Source: Thuidium tamariscinum
Taxonomy: Eukaryota > Streptophyta > Bryopsida > Hypnales > Thuidiaceae
Length of the DNA stretch: 64,000 nucleotides
Reading direction: 5' to 3'
Assembly (NCBI GenBank): GCA_947034885.2
Contig: OX344750.2
Span: forward strand, 37,248,821-37,312,820
A program made the translations under genes and the position numbers. Below, one piece after another: positions 47,568 through 58,396 of this stretch (within the stretch, counting starts at the first letter, position 1; each line of letters opens with the position of its first letter). The notes beneath the pieces were generated by a model. It was not told where the DNA came from and ran no database searches. It saw only the letters and a program-made list of their open reading frames with translations.

Positions 47568-47694
47568 GGGGCCGTGGCATTGAGAGCTATGCTGACTCTG
47601 AGTGAGGACTTCCTAGCTCTGGATTGAGGAGCCCTCCTCCTTGCGCAGGACGTTCCTTTCTCACAGTCTGCATAGCTCTCTGTGGCACTTCCCC
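47568..47694 (+). ncRNA. Candidate microRNA precursor hairpin, copy 4
   Basis: Same 127-nt hairpin. It begins a second, partial module copy (about 47485 onward, starting GCATTGGGTGCCGTTACTGC), so it lacks the TATA region. Foreign sequence takes over 18 bp after the hairpin, at about 47713. Confidence 0.55.
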
Positions 47695-47712
47695 TAACTT
47701 GCACACTAGTGC

Positions 47713-48590
47713 GCTTGCTTTGTAATTTGCATGGTACTATCCTACACATCTACAATAGCACGATCTGAAGCTGGTCGGGTTGCTGGCTAGTTAGCTAGAC
47801 ATTCTCAAGCCTCGATCGGGTTGCATCCATCCATGGTGGTTCGTTGATAGATGTTTCAATCTAGGATAGGATATATCTCGGACCCTTTTCTTTGTTTTCT
47901 TAACTTGTTGAGTTGGTTTGTGTGCTGGCTGCGCACTACAAACAACAAATGGAGGTGGTTAAAGACGCTCTTGTGTGATCGACAACGTGAGTGTCTTGAG
48001 CAGGTCATCGTGGTCTTGAGCACATACTACGTGCGCGTGCACTTCCCGTTGACGTGCTGATCGTGCTGATCGCAGCAACTTCGTTAAGTGTACCGAAGTT
48101 TCTTTAACCACCATAGTTTTATATTATTATGATAGATTTCAACTAAACCTCGCATTTGATGTAGGGTGGATTTCAGCTAGATCAGCAGAGTTTTGAGAAA
48201 CCTCGATCACATCTACGTCTAGCTACTTTGGGAGGTTTAAGCACTTGAAGGTTTTAGTATCCAAAGCTAGCTCTGTGTCCTTGAGCACTTAGCGATGCAT
48301 GTCATTTCAACAAATTCTAACCACTCTGAACTCTCTCTACATGAGTGTACATAGTCTAGATAGTTTGTGAAGGCTTTTGTTCTAATCTAGGCCACAGGAA
48401 ACTCATATCACGTTCCCGGTGTTGATTCCCGGTGAGTCTCATTTTTCCCTGTGTATGTGTAGTTGCAACACGTGTCCAAAATTACTGTAATTAGTAAAGT
48501 TTTTACAGGTGTCAAATTTTAAAGTTCAGTGGGAAACGTGAGACTCACCGGGAATCAACACCGGGAACGTGATATGAGTTTCCTGTGGGC
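47713..48590. other. Insertion in the fourth module copy, ending in a perfect inverted repeat
   Basis: The module sequence stops at about 47712 (CACTAGTGCG) and resumes at about 48597 (CTCTAGGCGTAGG). The intervening DNA has no recognised gene. It ends with 50-bp perfect inverted arms at 48392-48441 and 48539-48588. Confidence 0.6.
48392..48588. repeat. Perfect 50-bp inverted repeat, 97-bp spacer
   Basis: The left arm begins CCACAGGAAACTCATATC and the right arm ends GATATGAGTTTCCTGTGG; I find no mismatch over 50 bp. Imperfect pairing continues inward (TTTTTCCCTGTG against CAGTGGGAAACG). A transcript would form a long hairpin. Confidence 0.9.
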
Positions 48591-48830
48591 CATTTAGCTC
48601 TAGGCGTAGGTGACATGATGAAGTGGTCATGTCATCAACTATTGTGAGAAGGCAGATTGCAAGTCTAAATGTAAGGTTGATTTGGTGGGTGTCTAGGGGA
48701 GTTGTAAGTAGAGGAGTGTTGTTTTCACTCAAAGTTGCAAGCTGCATTGCGCAAGTGATTCCTGAAATGCATGTATCTAGCCAGGCCAGTGGAGTGAGTG
48801 GACCACTCTGCATTATACAACAACTACGTC

Positions 48831-50387
48831 TCAATCATTCCATCCAACTTCTTGCACCTGGGTGTTTTGCAAGATTCACGTGCTGCAGCCTTGACAATCC
48901 CTGACCTACATCCAACAATTGTAATCAGCGTCACTTCCTTTAAATTGGCAATATCCATGTGCCTTTCTAACATACACATGATTCCGTACCTTGTAATACC
49001 GATAGCAAGGTACATGAAATTTTTTTAAGTAAACTTGCTCTCACTGCATCCGCAATAGAGTGATTCCCAACCCATACCCCTAGCTTCCAGCTCCCTAAAA
49101 TCATTTCATTCCTTCCTCTTTTGAGGGTCTAGCCCGCCATTTCATTGGACTTCTGCCATGACTGCCAACTTCACGGGATTGACGTACGTTAATCAAAGCA
49201 AAAGCATTTCGTTTATTTTCTGTATAAAATCCCTGTCAGTTTCAGGTGCGTACTCCGCGTACGAGCACGGTCTACAGTGCTGCTGAAAAGATTTCCGACT
49301 TCTGTGCACACTCATTTGATCTGGTACCTCACTGAATGATCAACGGTTTAAATTAGTTCAGTTTTCCCCAAAGCATCAATTAGCCACCTGCCTTACCTTA
49401 AGATGATCACGAAAGAGATCCGCAAATTAAGTGATAGGGAGGACGTACTGCACTGTCTAGTGGAAAATTAAATTAGCCACCTCGATCAAGTTCAAAAAGG
49501 ATAGGTCTTTGCATCAGTACTTGCGGCTGATGAGCTGAAATAGTATGAAGAGTACATACGACTTAATACCATGAATCTACAGAGCATTGAATTAATCCTA
49601 GAAGGACGGCCGGTCCATCAGACCGCTGATTTCGAGCCTCGCTAGTCACTATCGATCCATCTCTGTTTGCTGCCATTTTGCGACATGTGAATGAAAAACT
49701 TTATAATGATTTTCCACAGACAAAGTCATAAGTCTTATACAAGTCATCAAATTTTCAAATTTTTAAGGGAAAATTTGAAATTGTCATTGCAATTCCAGGT
49801 TTGAACTAGAGGCAATTCAATTTTGGCCTTCAAAATACGTGTTGTTCGAGTATGATGATTATAATTAAAATCTGTTTGAAATTTGTGTACTGTAGTCATC
49901 AGCTATTCACAATTTCACATGAAGCCCCAACGTTTAAAGAAAGGCAAACCAGTTCCACATTAAACTCAAAATCCGCTGAGTGACAATAGGCATACCGCAA
50001 CCAGATACTATCGTTAGAAGAGTATACTGTACTGTACAGTACCATTCATAAGCAAGAAATTCCTCAGTGCAGAGAAATGAGGGCAGTGAAAGAAATGCCA
50101 AAAGTAAATGTGCTTCAATTTTGCATAGAGGATGTTAAATTGCTCTTGGTACATGAAATAATGTCGCTTGTCAACCTCTTTGGAAGAAACGGGTCTCGAT
50201 CTGTCCCCCTGGCTACGCTACCCTATGGTTCCTCACGATATTTACCTAATACTGATACATAAATACGCTAATGTCTAAATTGACAACCAATTCCAGGGGT
50301 TTGTAAAGCGTCTCCTAGACTCTGCAAAATCGTGTCATTTCAATGCCTTCGCTTCTCCACAAGGAACGATACACGCACTAGTTTAAC
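48831..50387. other. Intergenic, 3' side of the transporter gene
   Basis: No gene is seen. The sequence is less AT-rich than the array. A 14-bp palindrome GTACTGTACAGTAC lies near 50027-50040. Part of this must be the 3' UTR of the minus-strand gene, but I see no clear AATAAA close to the stop codon. Confidence 0.4.
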
Positions 50388-53300
50388 TTAATCTGTTGTC
50401 CTTAGAGACTCACCTTTATCAAGGCCCTCCAGAGTCTCAAAGATGGGCTGGTGCAAAGTCTCGGGAAGTCCCAACGACAAAGCGCTGCCCACTATCCCCA
50501 TCACCCCAAAAATAGCAAAAGGAAGAGCCGAGCAGTACCGCCCTGAAACGACCACCGCCGGTGCAATAATGGAGCCCACTCCACCAGCTTGAGTAGCAAG
50601 CCCCAGTGCTGCATTCCTCACCACAGTAGGAAAAAGCTCCGACGTGTAAATGTAGATCAAATTATACGTCCCAGCCATGCCAAATATCCCCACCACGCTA
50701 CACACAATTCTCAACACTTTGTACAACCCCACAGCAGCTCCTCCAACAAGAATCACACCATTCAGCTGCTCATGCGGCGTTAGCACATGCGGCTGGATTC
50801 GTAGTGGAGTCAACCCATTACCAGGTGTAACACTGCCTCCACTTGTTTCAGCAAAGAGAAAGCTGCCAGCAAGGCAGCAAAGCCCACTCAGCAGCATAGC
50901 CGAGGCTAACATCGACCTCCGCCCAAAGCGTTCCAGCAACACCGCCGTGATGGCAAACGCAGGCCACTCGATCACGGCATTCAAGAAAACTCCAACGTAC
51001 AGATTCGCCCCCAAGTTGACCACATTCAAGTTGATGCCATAATACACAACTGCTGTGAGGAACCAAATCACTATCATGGTCAGCATCCGGGGCCGAGTGG
51101 TAGGGTTTTTCAGCACCGTCCACAAGCTCCCCGAAGCAGCTTTTACACAACTAGAATCTTCCTCTGCCCCTGATTCCATATCTGCTAAATCTTCCTCTTG
51201 GTTTTCGATCTCCAAGCCCACGCCCTCGGGAATCTGCTTGCCGTTGCGAGTGGCGAACGCCCTCAGGACGTCCATAGCTTCGGCGACGCGGCCTTGGACA
51301 ACATACCAGCGAGGAGATTCCCACACTGTGGGCAGAATTAAAGTGCAGTAGACGAGGGCGGGGAGGGACGTGATGGTGTAGAGGTGGCGCCAAGAGACTG
51401 AGAAATAGGCCAAGGCCGGCAACGTCATGATTCCCATAGAGAAGAAGTAGAAGGCCGACATGCCCACGGGACCTCTTTTGGCTGGACCGACTGGCTCCGT
51501 GGCCAGGACGAAGCTGGACAAGCCGATGCCGCTGCAGGTGAAGCCGGTTAGCCAACGGTAGCCCACGTAGAGCCAGTAGTTGTTGGCCGTAGCCGTGATC
51601 AGGCCCGTGAGCCCTGTGCCTAAACAGGCTAGAAACAAGGCGCCTTTTCGTCCTGCACGTGAGTCTGAGAAATGGCCGAATATCCCCGCACCTGTCCACC
51701 CAAATATCATCAACACTCACTTTTCATTTTTTACTTTAGACTTCTCAACTGAAAGAGTTATCGTAATCATGTGTCCAATTCTTTCACTCCAAGTGCAAGG
51801 ATCGGTAATAGTACGAAGTGAGCATCTTACTTTGTGAACGCTGAAATATACACTAAAATTATAAATTACTGTAATCGGAAATCTAGTCCCCACTAACCAG
51901 AGATCAATCAATCCTTCCCATCGATGTATTTTTCAATGTCCAGTAAATATTCTAGAAAAGTTTGTGACTCCTTGTGTATTATCCATAGGCAACTGGTCAC
52001 ATAACATTCTTGAGCACGAAAAGTGGCATGGCACCTTTGAGAACAGTGCAAAGAAAAGAGTTATTTACAGCAATCAATCTCAAAACTCTTGACATACTCA
52101 CATGTGAAGACAAAGGCTCATAGACTTGAATAGTTCTCACTCGTTCAATTTTGCAAAACAAGTAGTACAAGAATCTTCCTCAAGCCAATTCAACGTCTGT
52201 TCAACAAAGATTACCCAGGATGTAATGCACCCATTATATTGCCTTTGTTATCCCAACTATTTCTAACTGCATATAGAATTTTCTTCCTCAACTTTGATGA
52301 AATTTTTCAGAGGGGTTCAAATTTGAGTTGGTGATTTGAGCAATCTATCCAGCTGCTCTGCTCTTACAGCAGCAGTCGGATCTTCCCGTACATTCATTGT
52401 GGCTGTAAAAGGTAATGGCACTTACCCATAAAAGCACCCACGAAGAACGCCGACTGTGCCAGACCAATTTTGTACTCATCTCCGCAGATAAGGCCCCACT
52501 CGGAGACGGTTGAAATTTCTTTTCCTCCCACCCACTCCCATACGCTGGGGTCCATTGTGCACAGCGACGATGACGGAGAGCATGACATCAACATGTCTGT
52601 GAGCACAGAAGAATGATGTATCTCAGTCATGAATGTACTTGGAATTCAATCATTGCAGAAAAAAAAAACTCTGGTCCTACGACCAACAAGAAAGTACAGT
52701 CGTCCGACATAGTTCTACTTTTTAAACTTTATAATTATAAATTCACATTTTGGATTATCAGGCTATTTGTTTTGTTTGTTCCGGTGAGATCTCTGGAATT
52801 GTGCGTCCCCTGGTCGCATTCTTGGTACAATCGAAAAGCTCTCTGCCAAGAGGGGAGCACGGACTTTGTTTCATGGTGTTCCAACTTACGGCGTAAAAGA
52901 TATTAAATTTCAGAGTTTTTGTGAATTATAAAATATAAAATTACCTTGACTTTTATTTTATTATACTGTGGCAGCGGCACAGGGTATATTAGTATCATTG
53001 TACAAATACATATATCTTTCAATTTCATGAAATGATCATAGAGGAACTTTATTACTTAGAATTCATGTACTACTTTAATGAATGAGAAGTTCTTTGGACA
53101 AAACATTGACTTGAAACATTCTATTCATCATTCATAGACTTAACTAGGTCACTTGGAAGCAAATATGGCTCTAAGACATGGACTCATATCCTAGTAGCAA
53201 ATCATCACAATTAGAATTAGAATTGAAGAATTAGGAAGGGCACCAGTTGAGTTGGAGGCAGAGGAATAAAAAGGCAAGCCGGAGTCTTCAGAGGCTCGAC

Positions 53301-53550
53301 ATTGCCATTCAGGTTCCTTGTCGGCGAAGATCATGACCAAGGTGTGCAAGCCCTCCAGACACCACGCCAGACTCACTATTACGAAGTGAACCAACTGGGC
53401 CAGGCCAAAGTCCCCCACGTACTTGGAGAGCATGTTGTCAATGGACAGCTTCTCACACACAAGGTGCTGCTCGACAGGACTGTCATTTCTGGACAACCCC
53501 TCGCTGCTGTCGCTCCTCAGTAAAGGTGAACTCAAGTGATCCACTTCCAT
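50388..53550 (-). CDS. OCT: Organic cation/carnitine transporter (MFS), three exons
   Basis: Exons are 53550-53244, 52596-52426 and 51691-50388, giving 1782 coding bases (593 codons plus stop). It is a plasma- or vacuolar-membrane carrier of the major facilitator superfamily, of the plant OCT group. Exon 1 has an N-terminal tail with a dileucine-type SSPLLRSDSS and first membrane helix (HFVIVSLAWCLEGLHTLVMIFAD). EPEWQC and SEWGLICGD flank the large outer loop. The splice between exons 2 and 3 joins FMG to AGIFGHFSDSRAGRKG, the MFS loop 2-3 motif. ESPRWYVVQGR, a charged central loop and further helices follow. Intron 2 is GTAAGT...ACAG. Intron 1 has a weak GTGCCC donor chosen by phase, ending CTCACAG. 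ATG 53550 is the first after an in-frame TGA. I cannot say which OCT paralogue this is or its substrate. Confidence 0.88.
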
Positions 53551-54880
53551 AGCTAAGCTACTGTCTGCCTGGACCACCGTCAAATTTCCACCCAGCTCAA
53601 AGTTGCTTCAATTTCATTTCAACTCTCCTTTCACTGCCTGCAGATGACCAACGCGCGTCAGAGTTAGCTGGCAATTCAGATAGACTTGTGGATAAGGCAT
53701 TGTCAGAGGTTGAGGATACACATCATACTCTAGAGATGGAAACGCAAACTGTAAAGATCGATATTTTCAGTTCAAGATAATTTTGTCAACACCATAAGTG
53801 GGAAGAGTGGTAGTATAGATGCCAGCGAGATTAAAGCCGGTGCATACTAACAAAAACAAAGGTCAATAAGATCGACCCGTAGGAACCTCTTTTTCGTAAA
53901 TTTGTGATTGGCGCCTCAGCGACACGGGAAAACCTGCACAAAACTTAACTCTCTGAGTTGCTATGCTAGAATTGAATTTTAAGAGGGTCTCCTAAAGAAT
54001 GAACATAGCCCAAGCTCGATGAAGATCGAAAGAACAGAGAAGATTGTGACTTGGAGACAGGTCTTGTACTCCCCCAACACACGTTTCTTGAGTAAAAAAT
54101 TGTATGTCGTCGACACAACCGATTCTCCCTTCAATGATACGAAGGAATGGTAAAGTCATCACCTCCAGAGAAGAAGAACTCCGAACTAAGAAGAGTGTAA
54201 TTAAAGAGTCTAATTCTAAAGACGAAGCCACAAAGACCTAGATTCACCTCTACAAAATAGTCCAAAAATAATGGAAGCCGTACTAGACCATTCCCCATCA
54301 CTGAAATGGAGGAAAGATCTAATCACTCCTACCTTAGGATGATGAATGAAGAGCGTGTGGGGTAACATTACTTACTAAACCGCAAGGCACCTCCAGAATT
54401 TCCTGGAGTCGCACTTTAGACATGATGAACAGACCATTCTCCTCCATTCCTTCATACTGAAAGGGGGAATGGTCAAGCCTCCCACAACAGTCAGCCTCTG
54501 ATCATGAATCCCAATTTAGGTTTTAAAAGTGGTAATTTTAGTGGTCCCTCCGTTCAAAGCACTCTAGCCAAGGCTCAAACTAAGAATTGAAGTAAGCCAT
54601 CTCTAATCACAGTTATCGAGTCAGAATTGTTGAACTCTAACCCAATTAAATAAAGAAAATTCCAAACAATCGTAACAAATAGTCAATCACCCTGCCGCCC
54701 CATATTTTCTGCTGCAGATAATCAAACTTTCCATACAAAAATCTAAAATCAAGTGATAAACGCAACGTGTTGAAAATCTAAACCATCAACATGCAAGGAG
54801 TCCCTGGAGTGCACAGAACGAATTCAGATGTGGCAGATGCCGAAGGTGACTCACATTCCTGAAGTTTTATTCTCAAGCAA
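53551..54880. other. Upstream region of the transporter gene
   Basis: No coding sequence is recognised. On the minus strand CATCTGCAG at about 53640 could be an acceptor of a 5' UTR intron, which would place the promoter further upstream, perhaps in the island at 54880-55500. Confidence 0.35.
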
Positions 54881-55500
54881 ACCGAACCCAAACCCACGCG
54901 TACTCGCTCTTCCCACTAAACCCTAAACCCTGAACCCTCCATTGCCGCCCAACTCCCGCTCAAGATGAGTGCTTCCAATTTACTCCCAATAACCAATCCC
55001 ACTCAAACTGCGCGGCACTACAACTCAAGTTGAAATCACACCAAAAGAAATTCACCTCATGAAAAGAAAATCCACAGAGCTCGCAGCGCAATTGCAATCC
55101 CACGTCCATTCCAGCTGATTGCATCTCCTCGTGAAGCTGGGTATGGTTCGATTCGTGAGAATGCCGATCGTGTACATATCCTTACTCCCCAGGGAGCATA
55201 TCCTCTCCGCTGGACTCGATCCGGTCGTCGTTCCACGACCCCAGCAATGAAAGAGAATGTGAAGTCCCATCCAAGGGCTGGACTCAATCAGCAGGGTTCT
55301 GGACTTGCAAGCAGGGCGGCCACTACTACTGTGCCAGACAAGATGCAAATAGATTTGCAAGAGAGAGAGAGCCGTGTAGCATCTCGTGTCTGAAGTCATC
55401 CGAGGCGCTTTACTGTAATTTGCAGCGGCGGTTTGCGCATCGCGATGGGGAATAAACTCCAAAGATGGACGATCGTGTCCCTTCGTCATTCGCAATGAAA
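54880..55500. other. GC-rich island with telo-box and long open frames on both strands
   Basis: AAACCCTAAACCCTGAACCCT lies near 54918-54938, a telo-box motif of many plant promoters. A plus-strand frame stays open from about 55036 to 55395 (about 120 codons) with IPRPFQLIASPREAGYGSIR and HILTPQGAYPLRWTRSGRR, but has no ATG near its start. A minus-strand frame of about 145 codons (ATG at 55489 down to 55052) overlaps it. Neither shows a domain I recognise. This may be a promoter or first-exon region of the transporter gene or of a separate plus-strand gene. Confidence 0.35.
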
Positions 55501-57465
55501 TTTGGTTTCACTCGTTTCAAAAATGTAAAAAAAAAAAAGAATAAAAGAAGAAGGTAGACGATCCGCTGTCAGTGTCGGAGAATTCAACTGTTACTTAAGC
55601 CTAGCTGTCATGAAGCTGCGATGACAGACTCTGGTAGTCTGGTGTAACTTTTGTCCCTTGTGTAGAGAAAAGATCGAAGATACTGAAAAGGAGAACGGTG
55701 GAGTGGGTGGGGTCTGTCGGGATTCGAACACGTGATCCGCGTGGGAATGTGCTGCTGATAAGCTTCGTGAAACATTCTGTAACTTAGCATGCGTTGTCAC
55801 CCCCTTGGTGTGCAGTAGACAATATCAGAGGTAAACCCAATATCAATCATTGACCTAAAACCATTGACCTAACACCATTTAAATGTAGAATCCTTGTTGA
55901 TTTTAGAATGAGAATCTATGACAATATCAAATGCCTTAATTTCACAACAAGTAAAGTTAAGGCATGTATTACTATAATAGATTCTCACCGTAGAATCAAG
56001 GATGGCCCTACATTTGGATGGTATTAGGTCAACAACTAGTATTAGGTTCACCTACCTTAAATAGAATAGAATATTTCACACTAAACAAATGAAACAATAC
56101 TTCATTAGTAACTAAGTGAAGAGGTAGGGCTCAATGTCATGAGTAGGGTGAATGAAAGAAAGGCACTAACGGCCTCTTACCATGTGAATTAGGCCAACAA
56201 AAAAAACACTAAAAGACAAGAAGTGAACACCAATTGCGTTGTTGGCTTGGGTGAGTGGAGAAGGAGAATTTAAAGGTTCACCAAAATTGATGAACAAGCC
56301 CATTGTTGGAGATTAGGCAATTTGAAGGGAATCACTACATGTAGAATTTTTATTCAATCTCTTCCCACCCACCGGGTCCACATATGACTACAATTTCTAG
56401 CTTAACCTTGTAGCTTTTCCAAGGAAGTTTGTCTACCTAGCTCAAATGGCAAGAGGCCCTTACTATGAAGGCTATTGAATGTAAAGTGGTCATGGATTTT
56501 GCAATATTTGTTGCCATTGTTTACTCACGCATCTCTTGGCATCTTGGCTAGGTTTCTTTAAGAGTATACTTAATGGAAATGGGAACTGGAGTGTCTAATG
56601 GTAGCTAAGTGGTGAGGTTAGAAATGTAAAAATAGGAGCCAATGCAAATACAAACTATATGAGGGCATCCTCAAATGAGTGCTAAAGTAGCATTCATCTC
56701 TAGTACCCTACTTTTATTAAGTCATTTTTGGATTAGTTGGTTGTGAGGGGTGATTTAATGGTTTCAAGCATAGAACTTTGGTAGCTTTGGCATTCATTAA
56801 GCATTCGTGGGAAGAGGTCTACAAGATGCTCCATAGTGACTTTTGGCCTTTCATAATCTTATAAGTTGGTTGGTCATCTTGACCATATTTTTCTTACTGA
56901 AGTTTGCTAGCTTGCGTGCCATACTCTTTTAAAATGAAAAATCTACCTTAAGAGGAGGAAAATGTGATGAATTGTCAAAACTATAGAAATTGGTACACAT
57001 CAATAGGGGGCGTTTTTTATCCCTCATACTAGATCCACTTTTTTCTTACCATTACTACATTAGTTTACCATTTCCACTAAATATACTCTTAAAGACATTA
57101 CTTTGTTGTTTACAACAAAATTCCTACCTTCTACTTCATTTTTATTGTTTTTATTGTGCCCTTGTAGAGGTGGCTTAGCTTTGTCAAAGCTATTATAGCA
57201 ATGTGAGAGTACAAAAAGGAATAAATTTCATTGTTCAAGAAAAGACCAAGTACCTCCAAGCCTCACAAGGTCCTATCTACATGCACAAGTTTCAAAAAAA
57301 TGATGATATGGCTAGAGCTCTTTTGACATGGTTGTGTTGGCAAATCCAAACTAGTAGACAACATTGTAAAATCAAGGGCCTAAAAGGTGATGTGCTACCT
57401 TGTCTTTATAGTGCCCCTATATTTCTTGAATAATGAAAATATTTTAATGTAGCGCTATAAGCCTT
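55501..57465. other. Intergenic; TE-like debris
   Basis: A poor tRNA B-box-like motif at 55719-55738 and short anonymous frames (for example 57203-57433 plus) are all that stand out. At 55865-55990 an imperfect inverted repeat around AGAATGAGAATCTATGA folds on AGATTCTCACCGTAGAAT. No gene is recognised. Confidence 0.35.
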
Positions 57466-57469
57466 TTAA

Positions 57470-58392
57470 CCCCTAAAGGACCGCAACTATGTTTCCACCA
57501 AAACTGCTCCAAAACTGTCATTTCTAGGACAGCTACCAAATTTCAGAAAAAAAACATTTTTTGACACATGTAAACATAGGATCTCTTAGTGCACTAGTTT
57601 GGGAAGATGTAGAAAAAATTTCAGAAATTTACGCCATGTAGATTGCAAGATATTAGTGTTTGAAGTTACAAAAATCATTTTTTTCCACTGCGAAAATCCG
57701 GGCAGCTGCAATTCAGAAGGTCACATTTGTATGAAAAAATGTCCAAAATGGTTGCAACTCTTTAGACTTATTTTCCAATTCAAGTTGGCTACATGCTTGA
57801 AAATTTTCATATCATTTGGAATTGTACATCATGTAAAAAAAAATAGTAAGAAGAAAGAAGTAGAGAATGATTCAAAATACAAAAATGGTAACAATTTATT
57901 TATTGAATTGAAAAATGCCAATCCCAATGGTTCAAATGTTGTAATAAACAATCTACACCCAATGTTTTTATTTTTTTTCAAAAATATTGAAAATTGAGTA
58001 AAATAAAGGACTTCAAAGTTTATTTTAGAGAAGAGAATCCATAACTACCCGCAAACTAAAATCCTTCATAACTTTTGACTCATTAATCCAAATGAAATGA
58101 TTCAAAGCTTTACATGTATATATAAATCTGTAAAGCCAATTTCAAATTTTTATTTCCAAAAAAAGTGATTTTTTCTGACCTGCCCAAACTGCCCGAGGTG
58201 AGAAACAAACAACGTTTTATGCGATAACTTTTCAACCATGTAGTCAAAAGTTACAAAAATTGTTGGGCTTTGAAGATACTCCTCGTCCACACCTTCTATT
58301 AAATTTTGGTTCCAAAATATGGAAATCTCTAGCCACACGTACCTGCCCAAAATCGCTATGTTGCCAAAAAAAGCATGTTGGTCCTTTAGGGG
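57470..58392. mobile_element. TTAA-flanked fold-back element, 923 bp
   Basis: TTAA at 57466-57469 and 58393-58396. The ends CCCCTAAAGGACC and GGTCCTTTAGGGG are perfect inverses. This is the best-preserved member of the TTAA family here. A 132-codon frame inside (57599-57997) has no recognisable domain and is not shared intact by sister copies. Confidence 0.9.
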
Positions 58393-58396
58393 TTAA

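Larger units (their letters stand above)
41765..48830 (+). repeat. Unit 3 of the tandem segmental array (shortened)
   Basis: Collinear with units 1 and 2 but lacking about 1.3 kb of the AT-rich half (junction near 43920) and all of the gene-fragment region. It contains two copies of the hairpin instead of one. Unit-specific insertions are at 42040-42351, about 42431-42625 and 44862-45047. Confidence 0.75.

Noticed and set aside
53992-54231. 79-codon minus-strand frame upstream of the transporter gene
   Set aside because: No domain and no continuation into the exons of the gene.
55719-55738. tRNA-like B-box (GTTCGAATCCC on the minus strand)
   Set aside because: The T-stem does not pair, no anticodon arm or acceptor stem can be drawn around it, and no good A-box lies upstream. 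At most a decayed tRNA-derived SINE piece.
57599-57997. 132-codon frame inside the TTAA element at 57470
   Set aside because: Sister elements (18833-19776, 60840-61754) do not keep this frame, and no transposase motif is seen.
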